The notes under the pieces: model-generated
The model's database searches: none
Told to the model about the DNA's origin: nothing
Seen by the model: the letters and a program-made list of their open reading frames with translations, nothing else
Shown here: positions 6,439-13,154 of the stretch, one piece after another
How positions within the stretch are numbered: position 1 is the first letter of the stretch
Layout: each line of letters starts with the position of its first letter
NCBI GenBank assembly: GCA_043424675.1
Contig: JBHWPB010000140.1
Coordinates: 1 to 14,785 of the forward strand
Source of the DNA: JBHWPB01 sp043424675
GTDB lineage: Bacteria > Bacillota > Bacilli > Lactobacillales > Carnobacteriaceae_A
DNA length: 14,785 bases
Reading direction: 5' to 3'
Position numbers and translations under genes: made by a program

Positions 6439-6981
6439 ATGTCAAACACATTCAAAGAAAAGTATGTAGAAGAAGTACGTCCTGCTTTAGTTGAAGAATT
6501 CGAGTACTCTTCTGTTATGGAAGCGCCAAAAGTTGAAAAAGTCGTGATCAACATGGGTGTTGGTGATGCAACAGGTAACTCCAAAAACATTGAAGATGCA
6601 GTGAATGAACTCACTTTGATTTCTGGTCAAAAACCAGTAGTTACCCGTGCTAAGAAATCAGTCGCAGGCTTTAGACTTCGTGAAGGTATGCCAATTGGTA
6701 CAAAGGTAACGCTCAGAGGCGACCGCATGTATGACTTTTTAAACAAGCTCATTAACATTTCACTGCCACGTGTACGTGACTTCAGAGGAGTCAGTGCAAA
6801 CTCATTTGACGGAAGAGGAAACTATACATTGGGGATCAAAGAACAACTTATCTTCCCGGAGATTTCTTACGATGACGTCAACAAAGTACGTGGGATGGAC
6901 ATTGTTATTGTAACTACAGCAGAAACAGATGAAGAAGGCCGTGAACTACTCGCGAAGATGGGTATGCCTTTCCAAAAATAA
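6439..6981 (+). CDS. rplE: 50S ribosomal protein L5
   Basis: The product is 180 residues (179 usual). L5 binds 5S rRNA in the central protuberance, contacts P-site tRNA and forms a bridge to S13. Diagnostic segments are VINMGVGDATGNSKNIEDAV, SGQKPVVTRAKKSVAGFRLR, FDGRGNYTLGIKEQLIFPEI and the end RELLAKMGMPFQK. AGAGGGGAGG about 6422-6431 serves as the ribosome binding site. Its S13 partner here has a short tail (see rpsM), but L5 itself appears complete. Confidence 0.98.
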   Translation: MSNTFKEKYVEEVRPALVEEFEYSSVMEAPKVEKVVINMGVGDATGNSKNIEDAVNELTLISGQKPVVTRAKKSVAGFRLREGMPIGTKVTLRGDRMYDFLNKLINISLPRVRDFRGVSANSFDGRGNYTLGIKEQLIFPEISYDDVNKVRGMDIVIVTTAETDEEGRELLAKMGMPFQK

Positions 6982-7004
6982 GTTAAGAGGAGGAATACAA
7001 TTTT

Positions 7005-7190
7005 ATGGCAAGAAAAGCAATGGTAGAAAAACAACAGAAGAAACAAAAATTCAGTACACGTGAATACAGCCGTTGTAAACGTTGTGGACGTCCACATTCC
7101 GTTTATCAAAAATTTGATCTCTGCCGCATATGTCTACGCGAATTAGCTCATGAAGGAAAAATTCCTGGGCTTAAAAAAGCTAGCTGGTAA
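7005..7190 (+). CDS. rpsN: 30S ribosomal protein S14, zinc-binding type Z
   Basis: The product is 61 residues, the size of the short zinc form of S14. The four zinc ligands C24-x2-C27 and C40-x2-C43 are intact. S14 is a late-assembling protein of the 30S head. The C-terminus GKIPGLKKASW is the family signature. Bacillota that carry this form often have a second, zinc-free S14 elsewhere that is induced when zinc is scarce; none lies in this window. GAGGAGGAA about 6986-6994 precedes the ATG. Confidence 0.98.
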   Translation: MARKAMVEKQQKKQKFSTREYSRCKRCGRPHSVYQKFDLCRICLRELAHEGKIPGLKKASW

Positions 7191-7230
7191 AAAGAATTTA
7201 TAACAACGTTAGAAGAAGGAGGCAATATAC

Positions 7231-7629
7231 ATGACAATGTCAGATCCAATCGCAGATTTTTTAACACGAGTGCGAAACGCAAGTGATGCGCGCCACCGTA
7301 CTGTTGAAATCCCTGCTTCAAACTTAAAAACATCGTTAACAGGCATTCTTAAAGAAGAAGGTTTCGTTAAAAACTACGAAATCATTCAAAATGACTATAA
7401 CGGGATTATTAAAATCTACTTAAAATATGGACCGAACGACGAAAAAGTTATTACAGGCCTAAAGCGTATTTCAAAACCTGGTCTCAGAGTTTATGTAAAA
7501 GCAGATGAAGTACCTAAAGTCCTTAACGGATTAGGAATCGCGCTTATATCAACTTCTGAAGGTGTTTTAACTGATAAGCAAGCACGTGCTAAACGTCTGG
7601 GCGGAGAAGTTCTCGCATACGTTTGGTAA
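7231..7629 (+). CDS. rpsH: 30S ribosomal protein S8
   Basis: The product is 132 residues, the standard length. S8 is a primary 16S rRNA-binding protein, and in E. coli it represses the spc operon by binding mRNA near rplE. The N-terminus SDPIADFLTRVRNAS and the C-terminal STSEGVLTDKQARAKRLGGE plus VLAYVW are diagnostic. The start at 7231 (MTMSDP) is 8 nt after AAGGAGG (7216-7222). The in-frame ATG at 7237 would be 14 nt away and is less likely. No S8-like mRNA site was recognised here. Confidence 0.98.
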   Translation: MTMSDPIADFLTRVRNASDARHRTVEIPASNLKTSLTGILKEEGFVKNYEIIQNDYNGIIKIYLKYGPNDEKVITGLKRISKPGLRVYVKADEVPKVLNGLGIALISTSEGVLTDKQARAKRLGGEVLAYVW

Positions 7630-7638
7630 TTAAAAAAC

Positions 7639-7647
7639 GAGGAGGTG
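7639..7647 (+). promoter_or_regulatory. Ribosome binding site fixing the rplF start
   Basis: GAGGAGGTG (7639-7647) is 6 nt before the GTG at 7654. An in-frame GTG at 7645 forms part of this site and cannot use it. Confidence 0.85.
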
Positions 7648-7653
7648 TCACGA

Positions 7654-8190
7654 GTGAGTCGTACAGGATTAAAGAATATCGAAGTTCCTGAAAATGTTGA
7701 AGTATCATATGAAGATGATGTTGTTACAGTGAAAGGTCCAAAAGGTGAAGTTTCACGTAGCATCAGTCCACTAATTAAAATGAACATGGATGGAAATATC
7801 CTATCATTTGAAAAGGCAGTGGATAATAAAGAAGCACAAGGTGTTTACGGTACTACACGTACGAATGTCGCTAACATGATCGAAGGTGTAACTAACGGAT
7901 TCGAAAAACACTTAGAACTTGTCGGGGTTGGATATCGTGCACAAGCACAAGGCGGCAAATTAACAGTAAACGTTGGTTTATCTCACCCAGTTGAATTTAC
8001 AGCTGGAGATGATATTGAAATCGAAACACCAGAACAAACTAAAATCATTGTTAAAGGAATCAACAAAGAAGACGTTGGACAACTAGCAGCAAACATCCGT
8101 GCTGTCAGACCACCTGAGCCTTATAAAGGAAAAGGTATTCGCTACGAAGATGAATACATTCTCCGTAAAGAAGGTAAGACTGGTAAATAA
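7654..8190 (+). CDS. rplF: 50S ribosomal protein L6
   Basis: The product is 178 residues, the usual size. L6 lies near the factor-binding site of the large subunit and has two related domains. Motifs are VTVKGPKGEVSRS (first domain), GVYGTTRTNVANMIEGV, LELVGVGYRAQAQGGKLTVN, and the C-terminal RPPEPYKGKGIRYEDEYILR plus KEGKTGK. The GTG at 7654 gives MSRTGLKNI, matching family starts; a GTG nine bases earlier would add three residues but overlaps the ribosome binding site. Confidence 0.96.
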   Translation: MSRTGLKNIEVPENVEVSYEDDVVTVKGPKGEVSRSISPLIKMNMDGNILSFEKAVDNKEAQGVYGTTRTNVANMIEGVTNGFEKHLELVGVGYRAQAQGGKLTVNVGLSHPVEFTAGDDIEIETPEQTKIIVKGINKEDVGQLAANIRAVRPPEPYKGKGIRYEDEYILRKEGKTGK

Positions 8191-8235
8191 TCAAGGGACA
8201 GCCGCTTAAAGTAAATACAGCAAAGAGGTGACAAA

Positions 8236-8589
8236 GTGATAGCAAAATTTAACCGTAATAAACAACGTAAAAAAAGACATCGTCGTATTCGTAATAATGT
8301 GATGGGTGTACCTAGCAAACCACGTTTAAACGTATTTCGTTCAAACAAGCATATGTTCTTACAATTGATTGATGATATTAATGGTGAAACGATTGCAAGT
8401 GCTTCTACTATCGAACTTGAGTCAGATGCTCCAAAAACTGAACAAGCAGCAGAAGCAGGTAAGCTCATTGCAGATCGAGCAAAAGAAGAAGGTATTGAAG
8501 AGGTTGTATTTGACCGCGGAGGATACCAATATCATGGACGTGTAAAAGCTGTTGCAGACGCAGCACGCGAAAACGGACTAAAATTCTAA
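8236..8589 (+). CDS. rplR: 50S ribosomal protein L18
   Basis: The product is 117 residues. L18 binds 5S rRNA together with L5 in the central protuberance. The basic N-terminus (RNKQRKKRHRRIRNN), PSKPRLNVFRSNKHMFLQLI and the C-terminal VVFDRGGYQYHGRVKAVADAA with ARENGLKF are family signatures. The start is GTG with AAGAGGTGA (8223-8231) upstream, a weaker site than most in this cluster. The gap to rplF is 45 nt with no recognisable regulatory element. Confidence 0.97.
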   Translation: MIAKFNRNKQRKKRHRRIRNNVMGVPSKPRLNVFRSNKHMFLQLIDDINGETIASASTIELESDAPKTEQAAEAGKLIADRAKEEGIEEVVFDRGGYQYHGRVKAVADAARENGLKF

Positions 8590-8608
8590 AAAGGAGGAAT
8601 GCAAAACT

Positions 8609-9112
8609 ATGGCAAGAAATAACAGACGTAATGATGACGGTCTAGAGGATCGAGTTGTTACGATAAACCGTGTTTCTAAAGTTGTAAAAGGTGGACGTAA
8701 CATGCGTTTTTCAGCAGTAGTAGTAGTTGGAGACCGTAATGGAAAAGTTGGCTATGGTATCGGGAAAGCACAAGAAGTTCCGGATGCGATCCGTAAAGGC
8801 GTTGATAACGCTAAGAAAAACCTTATCGAAGTTCCAATCGTTGGGACAACAATTCCACACCAGGTAACAGGAATTTTCAGTGGTGGAGAAGTTCTCATGA
8901 AACCTGCTGAAGAAGGTTCCGGAGTATCAGCTGGAGGACCTGTTCGTGCGGTCATGGAATTAGCAGGAATTGAAGATGTTACAACAAAATCTCTCGGTTC
9001 AAGCTCACCAACTAATATGATTGCAGCTACTTTCGATGGGATCAACCAATTGAAAAAAGCTGAAGAAGTAGCGAAACTTAGAGGTAAATCAGTAGAAGAA
9101 TTACTCGGCTAA
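8609..9112 (+). CDS. rpsE: 30S ribosomal protein S5
   Basis: The product is 167 residues (166 in B. subtilis). S5 helps form the mRNA entry channel and affects decoding accuracy. The loop that contacts the spectinomycin site is at residues 20-30 (NRVSKVVKGGR) and looks like the sensitive form. Further motifs are GYGIGKAQEVPDAIRKGV, FSGGEVLMKPAEEGSGVSAG and SLGSSSPTNMIAAT. AAAAGGAGGAA about 8589-8599 precedes the ATG. The gap to rpmD is 16 nt. Confidence 0.98.
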   Translation: MARNNRRNDDGLEDRVVTINRVSKVVKGGRNMRFSAVVVVGDRNGKVGYGIGKAQEVPDAIRKGVDNAKKNLIEVPIVGTTIPHQVTGIFSGGEVLMKPAEEGSGVSAGGPVRAVMELAGIEDVTTKSLGSSSPTNMIAATFDGINQLKKAEEVAKLRGKSVEELLG

Positions 9113-9128
9113 GGAGGAGGGCACAGAC

Positions 9129-9314
9129 ATGGCACAGATTGAGATTAAATTGAAAAAAAGTGTGATCGGCTCTTCTAAAGACCAAAAGGCAACAGTTGAT
9201 TCTCTTGGTTTAAAGCGTCTGAATCAAACCGTAACAAAAGAAGATAACTCTGCTATTCGCGGCATGATTCAAAAGGTATCACATTTAGTAGAAGTAACAG
9301 AAGCAAATAAATAA
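9129..9314 (+). CDS. rpmD: 50S ribosomal protein L30
   Basis: The product is 61 residues, typical of the short bacterial L30. The sequence shows IEIKLKKSVIGSSKDQKATV, then SLGLKRLNQTV and the GMIQKVSHLVEV end, all family-specific. L30 is a small late-assembling protein of the large subunit and is absent from some bacteria. The ribosome binding site (AAGGAGGAGG, about 9111-9120) overlaps the end of rpsE. Confidence 0.97.
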   Translation: MAQIEIKLKKSVIGSSKDQKATVDSLGLKRLNQTVTKEDNSAIRGMIQKVSHLVEVTEANK

Positions 9315-9338
9315 AAACAGAACAAGGAGGTGCTCTAG

Positions 9339-9776
9339 ATGGAATTACATAATCTTTCACCTGCTGAAGGTTCTCGTAAAACACGCAAACGTGTCGGCAG
9401 AGGACAATCTTCAGGTATGGGTAAAACTTCAGGACGAGGTCAAAAAGGACAACTTGCACGTTCAACGGGACCGCGTATTGGTTTCGAAGGTGGACAAACA
9501 CCACTATTCCAAACACTACCAAAGCGTGGATTTACAAACGTTAACCGTAAAGAATATGCAGTAGTCAATCTTGAAACTCTCAACCGTTTTGAAGAAGGAA
9601 CAGAAGTTACACCAGAATTACTCAAAGAAACAGGAGTTATTAAAAATCAGCAATCTGGAATTAAGATTTTGGGTAATGGTGAATTAGAACATTCATTAAC
9701 CGTAAAGGCTCACAAATTTTCAAAATCAGCAAAAGCTGGAATTGAAAACGCTGGTGGAACTGTTGAGGTGATCTAA
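9339..9776 (+). CDS. rplO: 50S ribosomal protein L15
   Basis: The product is 145 residues (146 in B. subtilis). L15 is a large-subunit assembly protein with a long glycine-rich, basic N-terminal extension that enters the rRNA core. That extension is evident as RVGRGQSSGMGKTSGRGQKG (residues 18-37), followed by FEGGQTPLFQTLPKRGF. The C-terminal domain ends with KAHKFSKSAKAGIENAGGTV. AAGGAGGTG about 9325-9333 precedes the ATG. The stop overlaps the secY start by one base (TAATG). Confidence 0.98.
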   Translation: MELHNLSPAEGSRKTRKRVGRGQSSGMGKTSGRGQKGQLARSTGPRIGFEGGQTPLFQTLPKRGFTNVNRKEYAVVNLETLNRFEEGTEVTPELLKETGVIKNQQSGIKILGNGELEHSLTVKAHKFSKSAKAGIENAGGTVEVI

Positions 9777-11077
9777 TGTTCCGTTTGTTAAGCGATGCGT
9801 TTCAAGAAAAAGAAATTCGTCAACGTATTTTGTTTACTCTGGGAATATTAATCATTTTTCGGATTGGAACACACATTACTGTACCAGGCGTTAATGTAAG
9901 CGCGATTACAGGCTTAACAGAGACGGGACTTTTCAGTCTCTTAAATATGTTTGGTGGGGGAGCTTTGAGTAACTATTCTATCTTTGCTCTCGGTATATCA
10001 CCTTACATTACATCATCTATTATCATGCAGCTTCTCCAGATGGATATTGTTCCTCAGTTTACTGAATGGGCAGAGCAAGGAGAAGTCGGACGGAGAAAGC
10101 TTAACCAGGCGACTCGTTATATCGCTATTGTGATTGCTTTTGTCCAAGCTTTAGGGCTTTCATTTGGTTTTGATGCGTTAGCTGGGGTGGATTTCATTAT
10201 CAACCCTGGAGTCGCCACTTACTTGATGATTGCACTTATCCTGACAGCAGGTACGATGCTTGTGGTTTGGCTTGGTGAGCAGATTACAGTACACGGTATT
10301 GGGAACGGGACATCCCTAATCATCTTTTCTGGTATTGTGGCTCGTATCCCACAAGATATTTACAGTTACTATAGTTCACGTATTGTAAATACAGGATCAG
10401 GAGAAGAACTAACACAGGGAATACTTGGTGCTCTCCTCATATTGATCGTTGTTCTTCTCTTGCTGGCTTTTGTTGTATATATGGAATCTGCGAGACGCAA
10501 TATTCCTGTACAGTATACAAGAAGGGTAGCAAGCAGCGAGAAGACAGCTTTCTTACCATTAAAAGTTAACACAGCTGGCGTGGTTCCTGTGATCTTCGCA
10601 AGTTCATTTATTATGTTTCCACAAATAATTCTTGGGTTTTTTGCTGAAAATCACAGCGGAGCAAACTGGTATCAAGTGTTGACAAGTGTATTTAGTTTAG
10701 AAGAACCTATTGGGATCTTACTCTATGCATTACTCATCGGAACCTTTACATTTTTCTATGCTTTCATTACGGTCGATCCGGAGAAAGCGGCAGAAAATCT
10801 GCAAAAGCAGGGTGGATTTATCCCAAATGTTCGTCCAGGACGTGAGACGGAAGAATATATTTCTGGAGTGATTACAAGATTAAGTAGCATTGGTGCGTTA
10901 TACCTTATGTTTATCGCCCTCTTGCCAATTATCGCTTCAGCGCTATGGAATCTTCCTTCTTCGCTCGCTCTGGGCGGAACGAGTTTATTGATTGTTGTTG
11001 GGGTAGCTCTTAACACTAAATCAGAACTTGAAAGCTTGATGAGTAAACGCAGTTATCTAGGGTTTATCCGAGATTAA
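9776..11077 (+). CDS. secY: Protein translocase subunit SecY
   Basis: The product is 433 residues with ten predicted membrane helices (approximately 18-36, 69-89, 113-133, 146-166, 174-191, 215-236, 264-285, 311-332, 366-388, 396-412). SecY is the channel of the SecYEG complex in the cytoplasmic membrane. Conserved marks are the N-terminal RQRILFTLGILIIFRIGTHI, the plug region with FGGGALSNYSIFALGISPYI (59-78), GIGNGTSLIIF (174-184), the cytoplasmic loop GGFIPNVRPG (346-355) and the C-terminal SYLGF. It starts inside the rplO stop (TAATG) with a modest site TGAGGTG (9764-9770), suggesting coupling. No accessory SecY2 features are seen. Confidence 0.98.
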   Translation: MFRLLSDAFQEKEIRQRILFTLGILIIFRIGTHITVPGVNVSAITGLTETGLFSLLNMFGGGALSNYSIFALGISPYITSSIIMQLLQMDIVPQFTEWAEQGEVGRRKLNQATRYIAIVIAFVQALGLSFGFDALAGVDFIINPGVATYLMIALILTAGTMLVVWLGEQITVHGIGNGTSLIIFSGIVARIPQDIYSYYSSRIVNTGSGEELTQGILGALLILIVVLLLLAFVVYMESARRNIPVQYTRRVASSEKTAFLPLKVNTAGVVPVIFASSFIMFPQIILGFFAENHSGANWYQVLTSVFSLEEPIGILLYALLIGTFTFFYAFITVDPEKAAENLQKQGGFIPNVRPGRETEEYISGVITRLSSIGALYLMFIALLPIIASALWNLPSSLALGGTSLLIVVGVALNTKSELESLMSKRSYLGFIRD

Positions 11078-11121
11078 ATAATCTATCTATACAAAATGAA
11101 GAGAATAAAGGAGCAAAAAGC

Positions 11122-11775
11122 ATGAACCTCATATTAGTTGGTTTACCTGGTGCAGGAAAAGGTACTCAAGCAGCCTACATCACAGAAGAATATGGCATTC
11201 CTCATATTTCAACAGGCGATATGTTCCGAGCGGCAATAAAAAATGAAACGAAGCTCGGCTTAGAAGCTAAGAAATATATGGATGAAGGAAACTTAGTACC
11301 GGATGATGTAACTAATGGTCTGGTTAAAGAGCGTTTAGAAGAGGCAGATACAGAGAAAGGCTTTCTATTGGATGGCTATCCAAGAACGTTAAATCAGGCA
11401 GAAGTTCTCGATGCAAATTTAGACGACATTCAACGTTCACTAGATGCTGTTTTATATATTGAGGTAGATGAATCAGTCTTAATGGATCGTCTGTCTGGGC
11501 GCTTTATCTGTGATAATTGTGGAGCAACTTACCACAAGCTTTTCAACACACCTGAAAAAGAAGGCGTGTGTGACGTGTGTGGTGGAACAGAATTCCACCA
11601 ACGTGACGATGATAAACCAGAAACGGTTGAAAAACGCATTGCAGTGAACAAAGATACTACACAGGAACTAGTTGGATTCTATAAAGAAAAAGATCTTTTA
11701 GAAGTAATAGATGGTGAAGGGGAACCGGAAGAAATATTCCAAGCCATCAAAAATGTAATAGACCATTTAGAATAA
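11122..11775 (+). CDS. adk: Adenylate kinase, zinc-lid long form
   Basis: The product is 217 residues, the standard length for Bacillales. Adenylate kinase converts AMP and ATP into two ADP in the cytoplasm and sets the energy charge. The P-loop is G7-L-P-G-A-G-K13-G-T15. AMP-binding STGDMFR (about residues 31-37) and DGYPRT follow. The LID holds a structural zinc site with C130-x2-C133 and C150-x2-C153, four cysteines as in Geobacillus (the last ligand is Asp in B. subtilis). AAAGGAG at 11107-11113 precedes the ATG. The gene follows secY by 44 nt, and no map gene follows it. Confidence 0.98.
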   Translation: MNLILVGLPGAGKGTQAAYITEEYGIPHISTGDMFRAAIKNETKLGLEAKKYMDEGNLVPDDVTNGLVKERLEEADTEKGFLLDGYPRTLNQAEVLDANLDDIQRSLDAVLYIEVDESVLMDRLSGRFICDNCGATYHKLFNTPEKEGVCDVCGGTEFHQRDDDKPETVEKRIAVNKDTTQELVGFYKEKDLLEVIDGEGEPEEIFQAIKNVIDHLE

Positions 11776-11806
11776 CGTCAAATACTTGATGCTGCGGGCT
11801 TAAAGT

Positions 11807-11835
11807 TTGATGAACAAGCCTTATTATGGTAAACT
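11807..11835 (+). promoter_or_regulatory. Internal sigma-A promoter upstream of infA
   Basis: Within the 132-nt gap after adk, TTGATG (11807-11812) and TAAACT (11830-11835) are separated by 17 bp. TG at 11827-11828 makes an extended -10 element (TGGTAAACT). Transcription would begin near 11842, giving a leader of about 66 nt before infA. This would allow the IF1, L36, S13, S11, RpoA and L17 genes to be expressed apart from the upstream genes. Activity is inferred from sequence alone. Confidence 0.7.
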
Positions 11836-11907
11836 CGTAAAGCATAAAAAGTCCGAAAATTAAGTACACGTTATGAAAGTCTGTCAAAACAAAGGAGGAT
11901 ATCGAGC

Positions 11908-12126
11908 TTGGCTAAAGATGGAGTCATTGAAATTGAAGGCAAAGTTCTAGAAACACTGCCTAACGCAATGTTTAAAGTTGAATTAGAAAACGGGCATGAA
12001 ATCTTGGCACATGTTTCTGGTAAAATTCGTATGAATTATATTCGTATTTTGCCTGGAGATAAAGTGACTGTTGAAATGTCACCTTATGATTTAACAAAAG
12101 GTCGAATCACTTACCGTTTCAAGTAA
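11908..12126 (+). CDS. infA: Translation initiation factor IF-1
   Basis: The product is 72 residues, exactly the family length. IF-1 is a single OB-fold protein that occupies the ribosomal A site during initiation and works with IF2 and IF3. The core ETLPNAMFKVELENGHEILA, then HVSGKIRMNYIRILPGDKV and SPYDLTKGRITYRFK are nearly invariant in Bacillales. The start codon is TTG, preceded by AAAGGAGGAT (11891-11900). No in-frame ATG could give a full-length protein, so the TTG start is well supported. It is separated from rpmJ by 53 nt. Confidence 0.97.
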   Translation: MAKDGVIEIEGKVLETLPNAMFKVELENGHEILAHVSGKIRMNYIRILPGDKVTVEMSPYDLTKGRITYRFK

Positions 12127-12179
12127 TGACTTAGGCAACTCGTACACTTTGAAACTCCGTGGAGTTAGGAGGCAATAAA

Positions 12180-12293
12180 ATGAAAGTTAGACCATCTGTA
12201 AAAAGAATGTGTGAAAACTGCAAAATTATCCGCCGTAATGGTCGAGTAATGAATATTTGCAAAAACCCAAAACATAAACAACGTCAAGGTTAA
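12180..12293 (+). CDS. rpmJ: 50S ribosomal protein L36, zinc-binding form
   Basis: The product is 37 residues, the exact family size. It begins MKVRPSVKRMCENC and ends NPKHKQRQG. The zinc ligands C11, C14, C27 and H32 are all present, so this is the zinc-containing type. L36 is a small protein of the large subunit that stabilises 23S rRNA helices. TAGGAGG (12166-12172) lies 7 nt before the ATG. A small inverted repeat ACTCC-GT-GGAGT (12154-12165) touches this site. The stop is 29 nt before rpsM. Confidence 0.97.
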   Translation: MKVRPSVKRMCENCKIIRRNGRVMNICKNPKHKQRQG

Positions 12294-12322
12294 AATCAGT
12301 AAAAAAATCAGGAGGTGCTAGA

Positions 12323-12667
12323 ATGGCTCGTATAGCTGGAGTGGATATTCCACGTGATAAGCATATTGTTATTTCTCTTACTTATATCTATGGTATTGGT
12401 AAATCTCGTGCACAAGAAATACTTGAACAAGCAGGTGTTGCACCAGAGACTCGAGTAAGCGACTTAACAAACGATGAATTAGAAGACATTCGTCAAGTTG
12501 TCGATCAATATAAAATTGAAGGGGACCTGCGTAGAGAAAAATCACAAAACATTAAACGTTTAGTAGATATTGGATCTTACAAAGGAAGCCGTCACCGCAG
12601 AAACTTACCTGTTCGCGGACAAAAAACTAAAAACAACGCAAGAACACGCAAAGATTCGAGAGGTTAA
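12323..12667 (+). CDS. rpsM: 30S ribosomal protein S13, short C-terminal tail
   Basis: The product is 114 residues, compared with 121 in B. subtilis and 118 in E. coli. S13 lies in the 30S head, forms bridges to L5 and contacts P-site tRNA with its basic tail. The N-terminal ARIAGVDIPRDKHIVISLTY, GDLRREKSQNIKRL and HRRNLPVRGQKTKNNARTRK segments are normal. After ARTRK the protein ends in DSRG, whereas relatives continue with a basic tail of the kind GPRRTVANKKK. The gene is otherwise intact, with GGAGGTG (12311-12317) before the ATG. Confidence 0.96.
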   Translation: MARIAGVDIPRDKHIVISLTYIYGIGKSRAQEILEQAGVAPETRVSDLTNDELEDIRQVVDQYKIEGDLRREKSQNIKRLVDIGSYKGSRHRRNLPVRGQKTKNNARTRKDSRG

Positions 12668-12695
12668 TTAAAAAGAGTAAGGAGGTAATTATATT

Positions 12696-13082
12696 ATGGC
12701 AAGAAGAACTGGACGCCGTAGAAGACAGAGAAAAAATATTGAGTCAGGGATTGCACATATCCACTCAACATTCAACAACACAATCGTTATGATCAGCGAT
12801 ACACACGGAAACGCAGTATCATGGTCATCAGCTGGAGCTTTAGGATTCAAAGGTTCACGTAAGGCAACACCTTTCGCCGCACAAATGGCAGCTGAAGCAG
12901 CAGCTAAAACAGCAATGGAAAATGGTATGAAAACTATTGAGGTCAGTGTTAAAGGACCAGGCTCAGGACGTGAATCAGCAGTACGTGCATTACAAGCCGA
13001 AGGATTAGAAGTTACAGCGATTCGTGACGTAACACCTATCCCACATAATGGTGCTCGCCCACCAAAACGTCGACGTGTATAA
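12696..13082 (+). CDS. rpsK: 30S ribosomal protein S11
   Basis: The product is 128 residues (131 in B. subtilis, 129 in S. aureus). S11 lies on the platform of the small subunit near the E site. The middle is strongly conserved: HIHSTFNNTIVMISDTHGNA, SAGALGFKGSRKATPFAAQM and VKGPGSGRESAVRALQ. It ends DVTPIPHNGARPPKRRRV, with Ala where many relatives have Cys. AAGGAGGT (12679-12686) precedes the ATG. The gap to rpoA is 72 nt. Confidence 0.98.
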   Translation: MARRTGRRRRQRKNIESGIAHIHSTFNNTIVMISDTHGNAVSWSSAGALGFKGSRKATPFAAQMAAEAAAKTAMENGMKTIEVSVKGPGSGRESAVRALQAEGLEVTAIRDVTPIPHNGARPPKRRRV

Positions 13083-13154
13083 TTGAAATTACCAGGCACT
13101 TTAAGGTATTTAGGGCTTTTGGAGTCTACCATTTGAAAGGGGAAAGTTAACTGA

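Noticed and set aside
12154..12165. ACTCCGTGGAGT palindrome before the rpmJ ribosome binding site
   Set aside because: The stem is only 4-5 bp with a 2-4 nt loop; too small to call a regulatory element, so it is only mentioned under rpmJ.
13083..13154. Possible hairpin or regulatory leader before rpoA
   Set aside because: Only a weak, bulged pairing around 13092-13124 was found, with no T-run and no promoter boxes.
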